Positions 8,869 through 17,991 of a stretch of 64,000 nucleotides of DNA are shown one piece after another (position 1 is the first letter of the stretch; every line of letters starts with the position of its first letter). The notes below the pieces were generated by a model. That model worked only from the letters and a program-made list of their open reading frames with translations, was not told where the DNA came from and searched no databases. Source of the DNA: Polyangia bacterium (GTDB taxonomy: Bacteria > Myxococcota_A > Polyangia > Nannocystales > Nannocystaceae); contig JAUIFF010000002.1 in NCBI GenBank assembly GCA_030429545.1, positions 1 to 64,000 on the forward strand. The letters are read 5' to 3'. The position numbers and the translations under genes are program-made.

Positions 8869-9831
8869 TTATTTTTTGGACTTTTTCTTGTCGGTGAAGA
8901 CCACTTCGGTGACCCCGGCCATCTGCTCAGCGCAGGGCTTGATAGCCCCCGGCAACGCCGCCTCGAGTTGCTCGCGTGTGGGCAGGGCAAACCCCTTAGG
9001 GCGCTTCACCAAGATGTCGCCGGCCACTTCGAGGTCACATGCTGTCCGTAGGCGCAGGTTGCCGTCGAGCAACACCCGGACCTTGTACAGGGCGAGCAAT
9101 GTCAGCAGCTGGGTTGCCGCGTCGCCAAGACGATAGCCACGCAGTTGTCCGAGGTCGAGGTTGAAATAGGCGGTGATCGACTTGGCCGTAAACTCGCGCC
9201 GGTGAAACGGGACATGGCCAAAACCTGTCTTGGTGTCGCCCTGGGGGTTGACGTGGTCTTTTTTGACGCCACCCGAAGTTGCCTCGCGCACGCCAAACGC
9301 CTCGATAAATCCCGACAGCGCCCGCTCGATTCTCAGGCGACCACCGGCGAGTTCTTTTTTGGCCAAAAACACCCCGTGCAGCAGGCTGCTGGCATCGTAT
9401 TGCAGCAACACTTTGCTCATCAGGCCGCGGTCGATCGGTCCTGTTTCGAGTAGCCCGAGGGCTTCTTTGAGGCGATTGAGAAACGTTTTGTCGCCGCTTT
9501 CCAAAATGTAGGGGCTGTTGATTCGGTGCGACTCCAAAATCGAGGATGTCATAAACGTTTTGTCCTTGCCGACAACCCGAATGTACGAAAGGCCCTGTAG
9601 GCATGGTGGGAGGTCCTGGGACGGCTCATCCCAGCACACGGCCTCTAGCCGGTTGGCGACACTTTGTGGGCTTTCGACCAGCAGGGCATCTTCGCCGTCG
9701 CCGGTTTGATAGGTCGCAGCCCCGAGGTCTGGAAACCCGGTGGGCTGAAAGCGGTGGCCCTGAACCGGTTTGAGCGGTGCCTCAATCAGGAGTTTTTGTG
9801 ACTGTGCAAGGAGTGCAAGATCGATCGACAT
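8869..9831 (-). CDS. csb1: Csb1 (Cas7-like backbone) of type I-G CRISPR-Cas
   Basis: 320 aa. It opens LLIEAPLKPVQGHRFQPTGFPDLGAATY and continues LVESPQSVANRLE, the conserved beginning of Csb1/GSU0053. Csb1 is the Cas7-type subunit coating the guide. It carries GFGHVPFHRREFTAKSITAYFNLDLGQLRGY in the middle and a Lys-rich tail KKKSKK. It lies between csx17 (6 bp gap) and csb2 (15 bp gap), so the three genes are almost certainly co-transcribed. Confidence 0.94.
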   Translation of the reverse strand: MSIDLALLAQSQKLLIEAPLKPVQGHRFQPTGFPDLGAATYQTGDGEDALLVESPQSVANRLEAVCWDEPSQDLPPCLQGLSYIRVVGKDKTFMTSSILESHRINSPYILESGDKTFLNRLKEALGLLETGPIDRGLMSKVLLQYDASSLLHGVFLAKKELAGGRLRIERALSGFIEAFGVREATSGGVKKDHVNPQGDTKTGFGHVPFHRREFTAKSITAYFNLDLGQLRGYRLGDAATQLLTLLALYKVRVLLDGNLRLRTACDLEVAGDILVKRPKGFALPTREQLEAALPGAIKPCAEQMAGVTEVVFTDKKKSKK

Positions 9832-9837
9832 GGTGAC

Positions 9838-12042
9838 CTATCGGACGGGTTGTTCGGGGTTGTGGGTGGGTTTGAAGACGCGCTTTTGCAGGGCAAAGCG
9901 GTCCCCAAAGCGGATCGGAAACAGCAGGCTCGCGGCCAGGCGGTGGGCCTGCGCGCGGCTGCCCATAATTGTTTGTACACGCAAGCGTCCTGCGATTTGC
10001 AGGCGGTTTTTTGCGACCCTTGCTGCACCACTGAGGTCTCCGGCGAGTAGCCGATGCAGGCACGACGGGTCGAGGGTGATGCGGTCGAGCGGGCTTGTTG
10101 GATCGACAGTGGGCGCGAGTGGATGTGCAAGTCGGAGTAGGGCGAAGGCCGGGTCGACCTGCACCTTTGCCGTTGGCTGTACGTTTGCGGAAGAGGACTG
10201 TTTGACCTGTTCCCGGCCACACAGCTCGTTGAAGTCGAGGGCAAACAGGGGGCGACACAGGCCGAGTATGGTTGCGTCATCGGTTGTACCAGCAACAAAT
10301 GCCGCGATGTCGGCGAGTGGGGCCGCGTACCCTCCGAGCGGTTTGAGGCCGAGGCTTGTGCCTCCCGCGTCGCGACAGACGAGCCGGCGCTTGAGGACCG
10401 AGGTCATGTCGGCGGCGAGGTTGCGACCCACGCACACCTGGTGGGGCCCACGGTGGATTTCCTCACTTTGAACCTTGAATGTACAATATTTCCCCTGGTG
10501 GACGAGCGCGTACCAGTGCCCGCGGATCGGGTCGTCTGGGTCGGCGTATTTTGAACTTTTGCAGCCGTGGAGGTTGGCCAGCGAAAGCGCGAGACGGCCT
10601 TCGCACGTGCGTTCGATATGGGCGGCGTCGAGCCACTGGAGTGAGAGCCGGGGAATCGGACGTAGGCGTTTTTTGGCGGCGAACTTGGGACTGCGCAGGG
10701 CGAGGGCTTCGGCCTCTCCGAGGCCACACAGGAGGGTTGCAAAGGCCCGCGGCGTGTCACCGGGGCGACAGCAGGCGAGCAGGGCTTCGTCGCAGTGTCG
10801 GGCAGCCGCTTTGAAACTCGCCGGTGCGTGGTTGTCGCTGGCGATCTGCCGCAGGCGTTCGACCCACGGAGCGACCTCGTCGAGCAGGTGTTGAAACGGG
10901 ACCGCGCGGTTGCTCAACACGGTAAAACGCCCGAGCGGGGTGGCGAGGTTGGCCTGGCCATTGCGCTCGATGTACCCGTAGCGCTCAAACGCCGCGACGC
11001 CCCGACACACGCCGAGGCGAGCGATCGAACGGGCAAACTCGAGGGGCTTGCCGGCAAAGCCGCGGCCCTGCTGGCAACGGCCCTCGGCAAACAGCTGATG
11101 GACTTCGTTGATCGTACAAGGATTTTCCCACAGCGGAAACCATTGCTCGCCACGGGTTTTGTCGCCTTCGGTCGCACTGGCAAACCCCGAGGCTTCGGAA
11201 CGCACCGCAAACGAGGCAGCTGCCTGGGGGGCCTCGCGGACGGAGCTGCGGCGGACCACTGAGCTGCGGAGGCTGAGAGTGCCTTCGAGCATCAGGACAA
11301 AGTCCCAGGGGTTGATCTGCGACGGGCCATCAAACCCCGACGAGCTGGCATTGGCGCCGCCGGCATTGCCCGGCAAAAACTGGCCGACAGAGCTCCCAAG
11401 CAGCTGGGGTGTGGGTGCGCCAAACAGGGCCGACTCGAGGTGCGCCGCGGCCCAGGGGTTGGGAGCCATCGGACTTTGTTGCATATCAAACAAGTCGACC
11501 AGGCGCGCCATAAAGTTATTGGTAAAGTCCAGGCGCCCGTCGTTGCCACCGGTGCCCAGGATCGCCGGATAGCGAGGCTCGCCGTCGCCGGTTAGGACGA
11601 CCGCTGCGTCAAAGAAGGCCCGCAGGCGTGGTGGCGCTGCCTGCCGGACGTTGCGCAGGAGTTGGTACTTGTCGTCTTTTTTGGGGGCGGTGGCCGCTGT
11701 GCCCACCAACGAGCGACCAAGGGCAATCGCCCGGCGATAATCGGCCAGCCGCGGGCAGGTACTATTGGCAACCGGGTCGATCCCCGATTTGTTGTCCTTG
11801 GGATAAAACCCACTGCCTCCGTTCCACGGCGACACCATGGGTGTGGGGCAGTAGTTGTGCAAGAAGAAGTCGCACAACTGTTGGCGATCGAGTGTGGTCA
11901 CCAGGTTGAACACCTGTCCGCGCCACATCCCGCGGGCGGTGGGGTCGACCGTCGACACCAGGCGGAGCACTGCGAGAGCTTTGAGGTAGTGGGCCAGCGG
12001 CGTCGGGGTGCAACCGGCGAGACGATGTACATGCATGCTCAT
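9838..12042 (-). CDS. csx17: Csx17, large subunit (Cas8-like) of type I-G CRISPR-Cas
   Basis: 734 aa. The N-terminal LAGCTPTPLAHYLKALAVLRLV followed by RGMWRGQVFNL and PTPMVSPWNGGSGFYP is the recognised Csx17 signature. In type I-G it takes the place of Cas8 as the large subunit. The start is ATG AGC ATG CAT GTA CAT, and this 5' stretch is nearly identical to the 3' end of cas3 and to tandem repeat units between the two genes (see repeat at 12107). Alternative starts at the first or second ATG differ by two codons. Confidence 0.93.
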   Translation of the reverse strand: MSMHVHRLAGCTPTPLAHYLKALAVLRLVSTVDPTARGMWRGQVFNLVTTLDRQQLCDFFLHNYCPTPMVSPWNGGSGFYPKDNKSGIDPVANSTCPRLADYRRAIALGRSLVGTAATAPKKDDKYQLLRNVRQAAPPRLRAFFDAAVVLTGDGEPRYPAILGTGGNDGRLDFTNNFMARLVDLFDMQQSPMAPNPWAAAHLESALFGAPTPQLLGSSVGQFLPGNAGGANASSSGFDGPSQINPWDFVLMLEGTLSLRSSVVRRSSVREAPQAAASFAVRSEASGFASATEGDKTRGEQWFPLWENPCTINEVHQLFAEGRCQQGRGFAGKPLEFARSIARLGVCRGVAAFERYGYIERNGQANLATPLGRFTVLSNRAVPFQHLLDEVAPWVERLRQIASDNHAPASFKAAARHCDEALLACCRPGDTPRAFATLLCGLGEAEALALRSPKFAAKKRLRPIPRLSLQWLDAAHIERTCEGRLALSLANLHGCKSSKYADPDDPIRGHWYALVHQGKYCTFKVQSEEIHRGPHQVCVGRNLAADMTSVLKRRLVCRDAGGTSLGLKPLGGYAAPLADIAAFVAGTTDDATILGLCRPLFALDFNELCGREQVKQSSSANVQPTAKVQVDPAFALLRLAHPLAPTVDPTSPLDRITLDPSCLHRLLAGDLSGAARVAKNRLQIAGRLRVQTIMGSRAQAHRLAASLLFPIRFGDRFALQKRVFKPTHNPEQPVR

Positions 12043-12106
12043 GGGTAAACCTCGGCGAGCAGGAGAGCAGCGGGTGTGAGTGAGCGTGCCCCGATAGCCC
12101 TCGTCC

Positions 12107-12270
12107 GATGTTTATGCATAATTCCCGCGAGGCCTTGCCGGTAGGCGGCGGTGCGAGCCCGGGTTCTAGGGAGGCGATGTGTATACATGATTCTCGCAAG
12201 GCCTTGCCGGTAGGCGGCGGTGCGAGCCCGGGAACTAGGGAGACGATGTGCATACATGCTCATCGCAAAG
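12107..12270. repeat. 69-bp tandem repeat between cas3 and csx17
   Basis: Two full units of 69 bp (12107-12175 and 12176-12244) and the start of a third (from 12245) that runs into the cas3 3' end. Each begins with an A/T-rich stretch resembling the dispersed palindrome (TGTTTATGCA, TGTGTATACA, TGTGCATACA) followed by a GC-rich body with TTGCCGGTAGGCGGCGGTGC. The third unit's first 20 or so bases match the csx17 5' end apart from two transitions. There is no variable spacer, so this is not a CRISPR array. Confidence 0.85.
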
Positions 12271-14959
12271 CCTCCGCGAGCAGGGGGTCGGCTGTGCGGA
12301 TCTGTGCGGACGCGCGAATGTCGGCGACCCGCAGGAGAGTTTCGAGGTAGGCCAGCGCATGCGGACCATACTGGGAGCGAAGGGCTAGCGTGCGTTCAGT
12401 CCAGCTCTGCCCGTAACGGCCTGAGAGCCCCGTGGTGGCCGGGTCGAGGTGGAGTTGAAGGCTCGGGAGGCGTGTGCCGGGAGGGCCGCTGTAGTCGATT
12501 TCGGGGAGCCTGTCGCCCTCACAAATACCGCGCAGGGGTACGCCCTCGATTGCGAGTTGTGGATGGCTCGTTGGGCGATGGGTATCGAGATCGTGGGGCG
12601 TTGCCTGCCAGGTGGCCCGGACCTTGCCGTGGTGGCAACACACGAGGTAGGCGACGAGGTTAAATGCAGCTGCATCGAGTTGGGCCAGTTCGCTGTGCAG
12701 CGGCTCAGTCGTTGGAAGTCGTTCCTCGGGTGCCGGTAAAGTTGGTGCAAGTACATCGAGCTCGACGAGCTGCCGGTGAGGGCCGAGCAGGGCGGGGTGA
12801 TGGGGGTCGATCCGGTGGAGCCACTCAAACAACGCGAGCGTGCTTGCGAGCTCGTGGCGAAACCCACGGCGGGGCCCAAAAATGTTTGCTCCCCGACGCC
12901 AACTTGGATTCGGTGCCTTGGCTAGGTCGACACGGTTGTCTAGGCCGTCTTTGATCGCGTGTTGAAATGCCGGGTGGGCCTTGCCCAGGTCGTGGGCACG
13001 ACCGGCCATGTCGAGTGCGTCACACAAGGTCGTGGGGAGGTCGAGGCCGGCGGCAAGCTCCCGAGCATACGCGGCAACCTCTGCCCCGTGGGTCGCAATT
13101 GTGCGAAACCCGTCATCGGTTTCGCTGAGGCCTTCGTCACCCTGGGACCTATCAGACCTGTCGGCCAGTTCGTTGAGCGTGGGAGCGTTGTCGCTGTCGC
13201 TGTCGACAACTGAGACCGTCTTTTTCGACTTGGAGTCAAAGCCAACCGTCGGGTTGTATCCGCCAGCTGTTGCATCAACAAGTATTGTTTGGCCGGGGTA
13301 GACATGGTCCGATTGCAGCGGCACCCAGGCGCCTTCGAGGTAGTCCCAGCAGTAGGCGCGGTGGAGGCGTTTGGAGCCCTGAAACAGCCAGGCCTTGGCT
13401 TGCTTGACAGGCACCCGGCAAAGCTCGTTGCGACTGGGTTGGCGCGTGATGGGCGGAGGCTGCTCGGCAGCGAGTGTGTCCCAAAACACCAACACATCGC
13501 GCTCGTCACCCTCGCGGATGAACCGGCTGATATCGATGTCGGCCCCCGTGAGATCAGGGCCGGTGTCAAACAGATCATCGTACTCTTCGGGCGTCAGGAT
13601 ATGGTCGGGCGCGTAGAGGTAAAGCTCGGCCAGCAGCTCGGGCTCGTCGCTTTCGAGGCGCTCTTCAAACGCTTCGAGGCTGCGCGGGGAGACATCGGTG
13701 AGTTTGTCGAGTGCCCGGCGAGCGGCCGCCAGCTCGGGTGCCTCATATGGAGCGGAGGACTTTGCATCGAGCTTGCGGTCGACCACGACAATCTTCGCAC
13801 TGCCGCCATACCGCGCGGCTCGGCCAAATCGCTGCACCAGCGAGGACCAGGGCGCAAGCTCGGTGACAAGGGTGGTCGCACTCATGTCGACACCGGCCTC
13901 GACCACCTGTGTTGCCACGACAATCCGGTCGGCGGTGGGCGAGCAGGCGTCGCGGTTGAGAAACGACGTTCGCCAACTGGCCCGCTCGTGTCCGCGAAAC
14001 CGGCTGTGGACCAGGCGGAGTTCAGGGGCTCCCTTCGCCTTGGTAAGCTGCTTATGCAAGTACTTGTAAAGGGCAACGGCGCGGTCGACCGTGTTGGCAA
14101 TCGCCAGGGTCACGCGACCGTGGGGTCCGGCTTGGGATTCGTTGTGCAGGGCCAGCAACTGGGCGCCCCAGGTCTGGAGTTTTTTGTCTTTGGCCTGGGG
14201 GATCTCCGCAACCGAGCATGGTTTCTCAACCGCCCACAGTGCCCCTTTACGGGCAGCGGCAGGGATCCGCAGGCAGTCCTCGGCAAGTTGCTCGACCGCG
14301 GGGCGATGGTCGAGCGTGGCGAGCCACGAGGGTTGCAAGGTCGCAGACATCCACCAGCTGGCAGCCGGGCGAAAACCCCGGTCGTAAAAACGCTTGCGAA
14401 ACGCCTGAAGTTGGCAGGACGTGGCCAGGCCAACACCCATGAGTTGAACTTCGTCGAGCACCCACAAAGCGTCGTGGTGAAGCTGTGCATACTCCATCGG
14501 CCAGCGCCCACGAGCACAGCCGTACCCGCGATTGAGCGCACGGGAGAGCAGCATATCTTGGGTGCCGATAAGCACAGCTTCGTGCTCGGGGTAAAGATGC
14601 CAGTCGTCGGCACAGCGGCCACCCATGAGGCAGTGAACACCAACTTTGCCACGGTGGGGTGTGCCGGGTTGCCAAAGCAATTCATCCGAGGCAAGCCACG
14701 AACGCACCGAGGCTTCGGTTTGCTCGACTAGAACACGCATCGGCAAACACAAGACGAGCCGACGGGGCCATGAGCTGTCGCGCCGAACCAACCGATTGTA
14801 GGCCCAAGCGCCCAAAACCCCCTGTGTCTTGCCAAACCCGGTGGGGATCCGAATCAGGCGATCCGACAGGCGAGTGCCAGCCGCGAGCTGTGTTTGCCAG
14901 GGGTGCGGGGTAAAGCCTGTACGTTGGCAAAACCATTGTGGGTAGGAGGGCGGCTGCAT
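12260..14959 (-). CDS. cas3: Cas3 helicase-nuclease with C-terminal HD domain (type I-G)
   Basis: 899 aa. The SF2 helicase comes first: Walker A IPTGFGKT (residues 38-45), LDEVQ box (about 168-172), MSATLQPS (about 203), then a second RecA lobe with VATQVVEAGVDM and QRFGRAARYGG. The HD nuclease is at the C-terminus: GRAHDLGKAHPAF (about 650) and CCHHGKVRATW (about 774). Helicase-then-HD order is known from type I-G loci, where HD is fused at the C-terminus. Cas3 unwinds and degrades DNA bound by the Csx17/Csb1/Csb2 complex. First gene of the cas run; two dispersed palindromes lie within it (12665, 12746). Confidence 0.95.
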   Translation of the reverse strand: MQPPSYPQWFCQRTGFTPHPWQTQLAAGTRLSDRLIRIPTGFGKTQGVLGAWAYNRLVRRDSSWPRRLVLCLPMRVLVEQTEASVRSWLASDELLWQPGTPHRGKVGVHCLMGGRCADDWHLYPEHEAVLIGTQDMLLSRALNRGYGCARGRWPMEYAQLHHDALWVLDEVQLMGVGLATSCQLQAFRKRFYDRGFRPAASWWMSATLQPSWLATLDHRPAVEQLAEDCLRIPAAARKGALWAVEKPCSVAEIPQAKDKKLQTWGAQLLALHNESQAGPHGRVTLAIANTVDRAVALYKYLHKQLTKAKGAPELRLVHSRFRGHERASWRTSFLNRDACSPTADRIVVATQVVEAGVDMSATTLVTELAPWSSLVQRFGRAARYGGSAKIVVVDRKLDAKSSAPYEAPELAAARRALDKLTDVSPRSLEAFEERLESDEPELLAELYLYAPDHILTPEEYDDLFDTGPDLTGADIDISRFIREGDERDVLVFWDTLAAEQPPPITRQPSRNELCRVPVKQAKAWLFQGSKRLHRAYCWDYLEGAWVPLQSDHVYPGQTILVDATAGGYNPTVGFDSKSKKTVSVVDSDSDNAPTLNELADRSDRSQGDEGLSETDDGFRTIATHGAEVAAYARELAAGLDLPTTLCDALDMAGRAHDLGKAHPAFQHAIKDGLDNRVDLAKAPNPSWRRGANIFGPRRGFRHELASTLALFEWLHRIDPHHPALLGPHRQLVELDVLAPTLPAPEERLPTTEPLHSELAQLDAAAFNLVAYLVCCHHGKVRATWQATPHDLDTHRPTSHPQLAIEGVPLRGICEGDRLPEIDYSGPPGTRLPSLQLHLDPATTGLSGRYGQSWTERTLALRSQYGPHALAYLETLLRVADIRASAQIRTADPLLAEALR

Positions 14960-15154
14960 GGATTTGAGCGTAGGGGAACATATCGCGCATGGTTTGTCGA
15001 TATGTTTTTGTGATGAGGGACTTGCCTCTTTTAGTCGGTGGTATGGGGGAAACGATCAATTGTTTTTGGGGGGTGGGTGTGCGCCCTCATATTTAGTTTG
15101 CCGTGTGGTCGTGAGCTTGGGCTCCGGAAGAGGGCTTCGACTGGGGGGACTTTT
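14960..15154. other. Intergenic stretch upstream of cas3
   Basis: About 200 bp between cas3 and the esterase pseudogene. It should contain the cas promoter, reading leftward, but no convincing -35/-10 pair stands out. It is G/T-rich on the plus strand, including a run ATTGTTTTTGGGGGGTGGG near 15058. Confidence 0.4.
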
Positions 15155-15421
15155 CGGGGTCTCCAAGCGAGAAGATCGTGCTCGTCGGTTCTTACAGGGT
15201 GGCGCCATGTCGCTGCATACCGGCCTGCTGGACCGAATTACTTGCAGGAGGTCGTTGTCCTCAGAGCGCTTACCTGCTGCTCAGCGATCAGTTCGAGCGT
15301 GAGACCACCGTGCAATACAGTGCGCCCATGACCCCCCACTCGGACGCTCGGGGTTCGCCGCATGTACTTGTTCGTAGGCGGCCTTGCCTAGGAACATGAG
15401 TCCTGGCGCCCGTGGCAAAAA
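15155..15421 (+). pseudogene. Esterase pseudogene fragment with internal inversion
   Basis: 15155-15330 on the plus strand aligns with the intact esterase gene at 25960-26140, including a recognisable GGAMSLHTGL core, but is shifted out of frame. The following piece 15343-15421 aligns with the next part of the same gene only when reverse-complemented (TTTTGCCACGG, GGCAAGGCCGCCTACGAACA), with about 12 bases missing. The copy is thus a truncated duplicate whose second half was flipped. It is non-functional as read. Confidence 0.8.
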
Positions 15422-15508
15422 CCCTGCTCAAGTGGTCCTGCTCTCTCTCGCCGATCGAGCGCCTCCGGGCTGGCACACGCGCAGCTGCAACCCTCGCACG
15501 CCTCCGAC

Positions 15509-15805
15509 ATGCTGCCGCCAACCGCTGACCTCGAAGCTCTCATGCGGGCACTCACCCGAGCTGACGTGAAGTTCGTCGTCATCGGTGGCGTTGTCCTCCA
15601 CGGCGCACCGACGACCACCCGCGACCTCGACATCGTGCACGAGCAGTCCGAGGAAAACGTCGAGCGTCTGTACCGGGTGTTACAAAAACACGGCGCCCTC
15701 GTCCGCGACCTCGGTGGCCGTCGGATCGAGCCATCAAAGGCGGCTAGGACCATTCGCGGGCGGATTGCCCGCCCGGCTCGAGCAACTCGCCGGCAACCTC
15801 GATGA
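15509..15805 (+). pseudogene. N-terminal half of a nucleotidyltransferase-like protein
   Basis: The frame reads ADVKFVVIGGVVLHGAPTTTRDLDIVHEQS, the core of the MNT/DUF6036-type nucleotidyltransferase fold with GG and the D-x-D metal-binding pair. After about residue 78 (RRIEPSK) the sequence changes to Arg-rich low-information coding and stops at 98 aa, roughly half the usual length. The missing C-terminal half of such a protein is recognisable at 24380-24576. A start at 15542 is also possible. Interpreted as a truncated remnant. Confidence 0.6.
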
Positions 15806-16009
15806 GTTTCAGACCACGTTTGCCGCGTTTGAAGCCAAAACCAGCTTCAAGACTATGAGCCCAAGCATCTACGGCGGGTCGGCAAATCCTGACTCCGTGG
15901 GTGTCCTGTATCGAGTACGGCGCCATTGGGTGCCGTTCTCCAAGATGACGGATCGCAAACACAACGAGCCGGGCGTCGGCGCGGCTCGTCGTTTGGAGTA
16001 TCACGCGTT

Positions 16010-17899
16010 TCAGGAGCCATCGGTCGCTCGGAAGATCTCGTCGTTGGGGTTGATACCCCAGACTTGGCCGTCGTCGCCGATCGAGACGTGATTGAGCACG
16101 CCGGACATCAGCGTGCGCGTCCGCGGAGTCGTGTCGTTGTAGCGGTAGATCTGGTTCTGGGCGTCGACGCCCCAGACTTCACCGTCCGGCGCGACCGAGA
16201 TCTGCGCGAGCGAGCCGGGCTGAAGGGCCCACGTGTTGTCGCCATTGTAGCGGTAGACTTGCCCGCTCGAGTTGAGGCCCCACACTTCGCCCTGGGGTCC
16301 GACTGAGACCTGCGCGAGGGTTCCCGACACGTTGACCCAGCCGTCGCCGACGCGCTGGTAGACTTGGCCCGCGGGGTTGACACCCCACACGTCGCCGTCA
16401 GGTCCGATCGAGACCTGCTTGAGGATCCCTGACACGCTCGTCCAGCCGGTGTCCCCGAAATCACGGTAGTAAATCTGGTTGTTCGCGTTGACGCCCCAGA
16501 CCTGCCCCGCGCCGACGGAGACCTGCGTAAGGTAGCCCGGGACATTGGTCCAGCCCGCGCCGTTGTGGCGGTAGACCTTGTTCTCGTCGTTGACGCCCCA
16601 GACTTCGCCGTCACCAACGGCGACCTGCGTGAGCGCCCCAGAGACCGGCGTCCACGTGAGCGTCTCCTCCGCGAGCGAGTTGGTATTGATAATGGCTTCG
16701 AGCAGCCCGGCCCCGGGGAAGTCCGACATGACGATGCCGACGCGGTCGAGGTTGCCGTTTTCGATGTAGTCCATCGTGAGCACGTTCGTGCCCTCCAAGA
16801 TCACGAGGCAGTCGGGCCAAGAGTAGCTAACGGAGAAATCGGGGTAGGCCGCCTCCACTTCGCTGTGGTTACAGAACGTGACCCAGGTCCCCAGGTTGTT
16901 GGCGTCCCAGCCCCAGTTTGAATGCCCGCTGGAGACGCGGTACGGCGGCACACTGCCAAAATCGTTGGCGCTCAGATAGTTGATGTAGATGCCGTTGTGG
17001 CTGCCGCTATCGGTGGTCTCGAGGTGGTCGCGGATCTGATCCCACTTCTCTTGGATCCCGAGCGGCCCGTCGACCTCGTACTCATCCTGGATGTTGAGCG
17101 TTCCGTTGCTGTCGTCGTACTGCATGCACGCGTAGTCCGAACCGAGGTTGTCTCCGAAGCCGGGGATGAGTTCTGTCTCGAGCTGGTAGCTGTCCATGAT
17201 CACGACCTTGCCGCGCAGCTCGCCGAGCGTGGGGTTCTCATCTCCCTGGCACGGCGTCGAGGGCCTCCAGACGCGACCGCCGAGGTCGAGGCCCGAGGGG
17301 TCGAGGTGGTGCTCGAACTTGTCTTTGAACGCGATGCGGTTGGCCACGTCGGCGACTCCGGGGTGATTCGGGTACACTCCAGTCGCCTCGTAGGCTTCCG
17401 TGAGATACTCCGACTCGTAGTCGTCACAGTCGCTGCACTCGTTTTTGAAACGGATCAACACGGTCTCGCCGGAGTGTTTTGCGAGGAAGTCATTGACCGT
17501 GACCATGACCTCTTCGAAGGTCGAGTTCACGTCCATGACGCCGTGGTTGATCTGGATCTCTTGGTCTCCGCCGTTGTCGTAGTCGAGCTGCGCGCGGATA
17601 TCGAGCACGCGGACGCCTGCCTCTAGCTGGGTCGTGAGGTCGAGCGATTGCGTGACGACGTAGTCGTAGAACTCGTCACTCTCGTAGCCGTAGCTCATCG
17701 TGTCGTGGGTGCCGGGGATCGATAGCATGCTGAGCCTCGTGTCGTTGTCGACGCGCGCCATCCAGTCGGCGTTCGTGTAGCTGAGTTCGGCCTCGTCTGT
17801 GTACGCGGTGGTCCCGTGCGCGTGGGCTGTGGGCGCGGCGAGCACGGCAGCCAGCAGCGAGGTCAGGAGAGTGTTTCGGAGGATGGTGGTTTTGGTCAT
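16010..17899 (-). CDS. Secreted PI-PLC-like phosphodiesterase with tectonin propeller
   Basis: 629 aa from ATG 17899. The Sec signal peptide is TTILRNTLLTSLLAAVLAAPTAHA. The catalytic X domain follows: LSIPGTHDTMSY (first catalytic His) and IQINHGVMD (second His) as in bacterial PI-PLC. The last 210 or so residues hold six repeats of the form V(W)G-N-x-x-x-x-(V/I)-Y (EVWGVNDENKVYR and so on), a tectonin-type beta-propeller likely to bind carbohydrate or lipid. Probably an exported enzyme that cleaves phosphatidylinositol-type lipids. It is transcribed divergently from a sigma-54 activator, with a candidate -24/-12 promoter 24 bp upstream of the ATG. Confidence 0.88.
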   Translation of the reverse strand: MTKTTILRNTLLTSLLAAVLAAPTAHAHGTTAYTDEAELSYTNADWMARVDNDTRLSMLSIPGTHDTMSYGYESDEFYDYVVTQSLDLTTQLEAGVRVLDIRAQLDYDNGGDQEIQINHGVMDVNSTFEEVMVTVNDFLAKHSGETVLIRFKNECSDCDDYESEYLTEAYEATGVYPNHPGVADVANRIAFKDKFEHHLDPSGLDLGGRVWRPSTPCQGDENPTLGELRGKVVIMDSYQLETELIPGFGDNLGSDYACMQYDDSNGTLNIQDEYEVDGPLGIQEKWDQIRDHLETTDSGSHNGIYINYLSANDFGSVPPYRVSSGHSNWGWDANNLGTWVTFCNHSEVEAAYPDFSVSYSWPDCLVILEGTNVLTMDYIENGNLDRVGIVMSDFPGAGLLEAIINTNSLAEETLTWTPVSGALTQVAVGDGEVWGVNDENKVYRHNGAGWTNVPGYLTQVSVGAGQVWGVNANNQIYYRDFGDTGWTSVSGILKQVSIGPDGDVWGVNPAGQVYQRVGDGWVNVSGTLAQVSVGPQGEVWGLNSSGQVYRYNGDNTWALQPGSLAQISVAPDGEVWGVDAQNQIYRYNDTTPRTRTLMSGVLNHVSIGDDGQVWGINPNDEIFRATDGS

Positions 17900-17922
17900 G
17901 GCGGCCCTCGCTTCAGAGGTAA

Positions 17923-17938
17923 AGCACAACTCAGACCA
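17923..17938 (-). promoter_or_regulatory. Candidate sigma-54 (-24/-12) promoter of the PI-PLC gene
   Basis: On the minus strand the sequence reads TGGTCTGAGTTGTGCTT: GG and GC are separated by exactly ten bases, as required for sigma-54. TGG matches the -24 half well; the -12 half is GTGC rather than TTGC. The expected start would be about 13 bases before the ATG, leaving a short leader with GCGAGGG as ribosome site. Confidence 0.5.
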
Positions 17939-17991
17939 TTTATTGATTGTCTTTTAATTTCATGTGTTTGTGATTAATATGTTTCAGTTTT

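Noticed and set aside
12107..12270. Tandem repeat next to cas genes as a CRISPR array
   Set aside because: Units follow each other without variable spacers, and the 69-bp body is conserved throughout.
13289..14731. 480-aa plus-strand open frame opposite cas3
   Set aside because: It is a GC-driven shadow of the cas3 codon pattern. It has no start context or known motif, whereas cas3 has helicase and HD motifs.
15744..16004. 86-aa minus-strand frame between the nucleotidyltransferase fragment and PI-PLC
   Set aside because: No motif, export signal or ribosome site. It may be relic sequence but cannot be supported as a gene.
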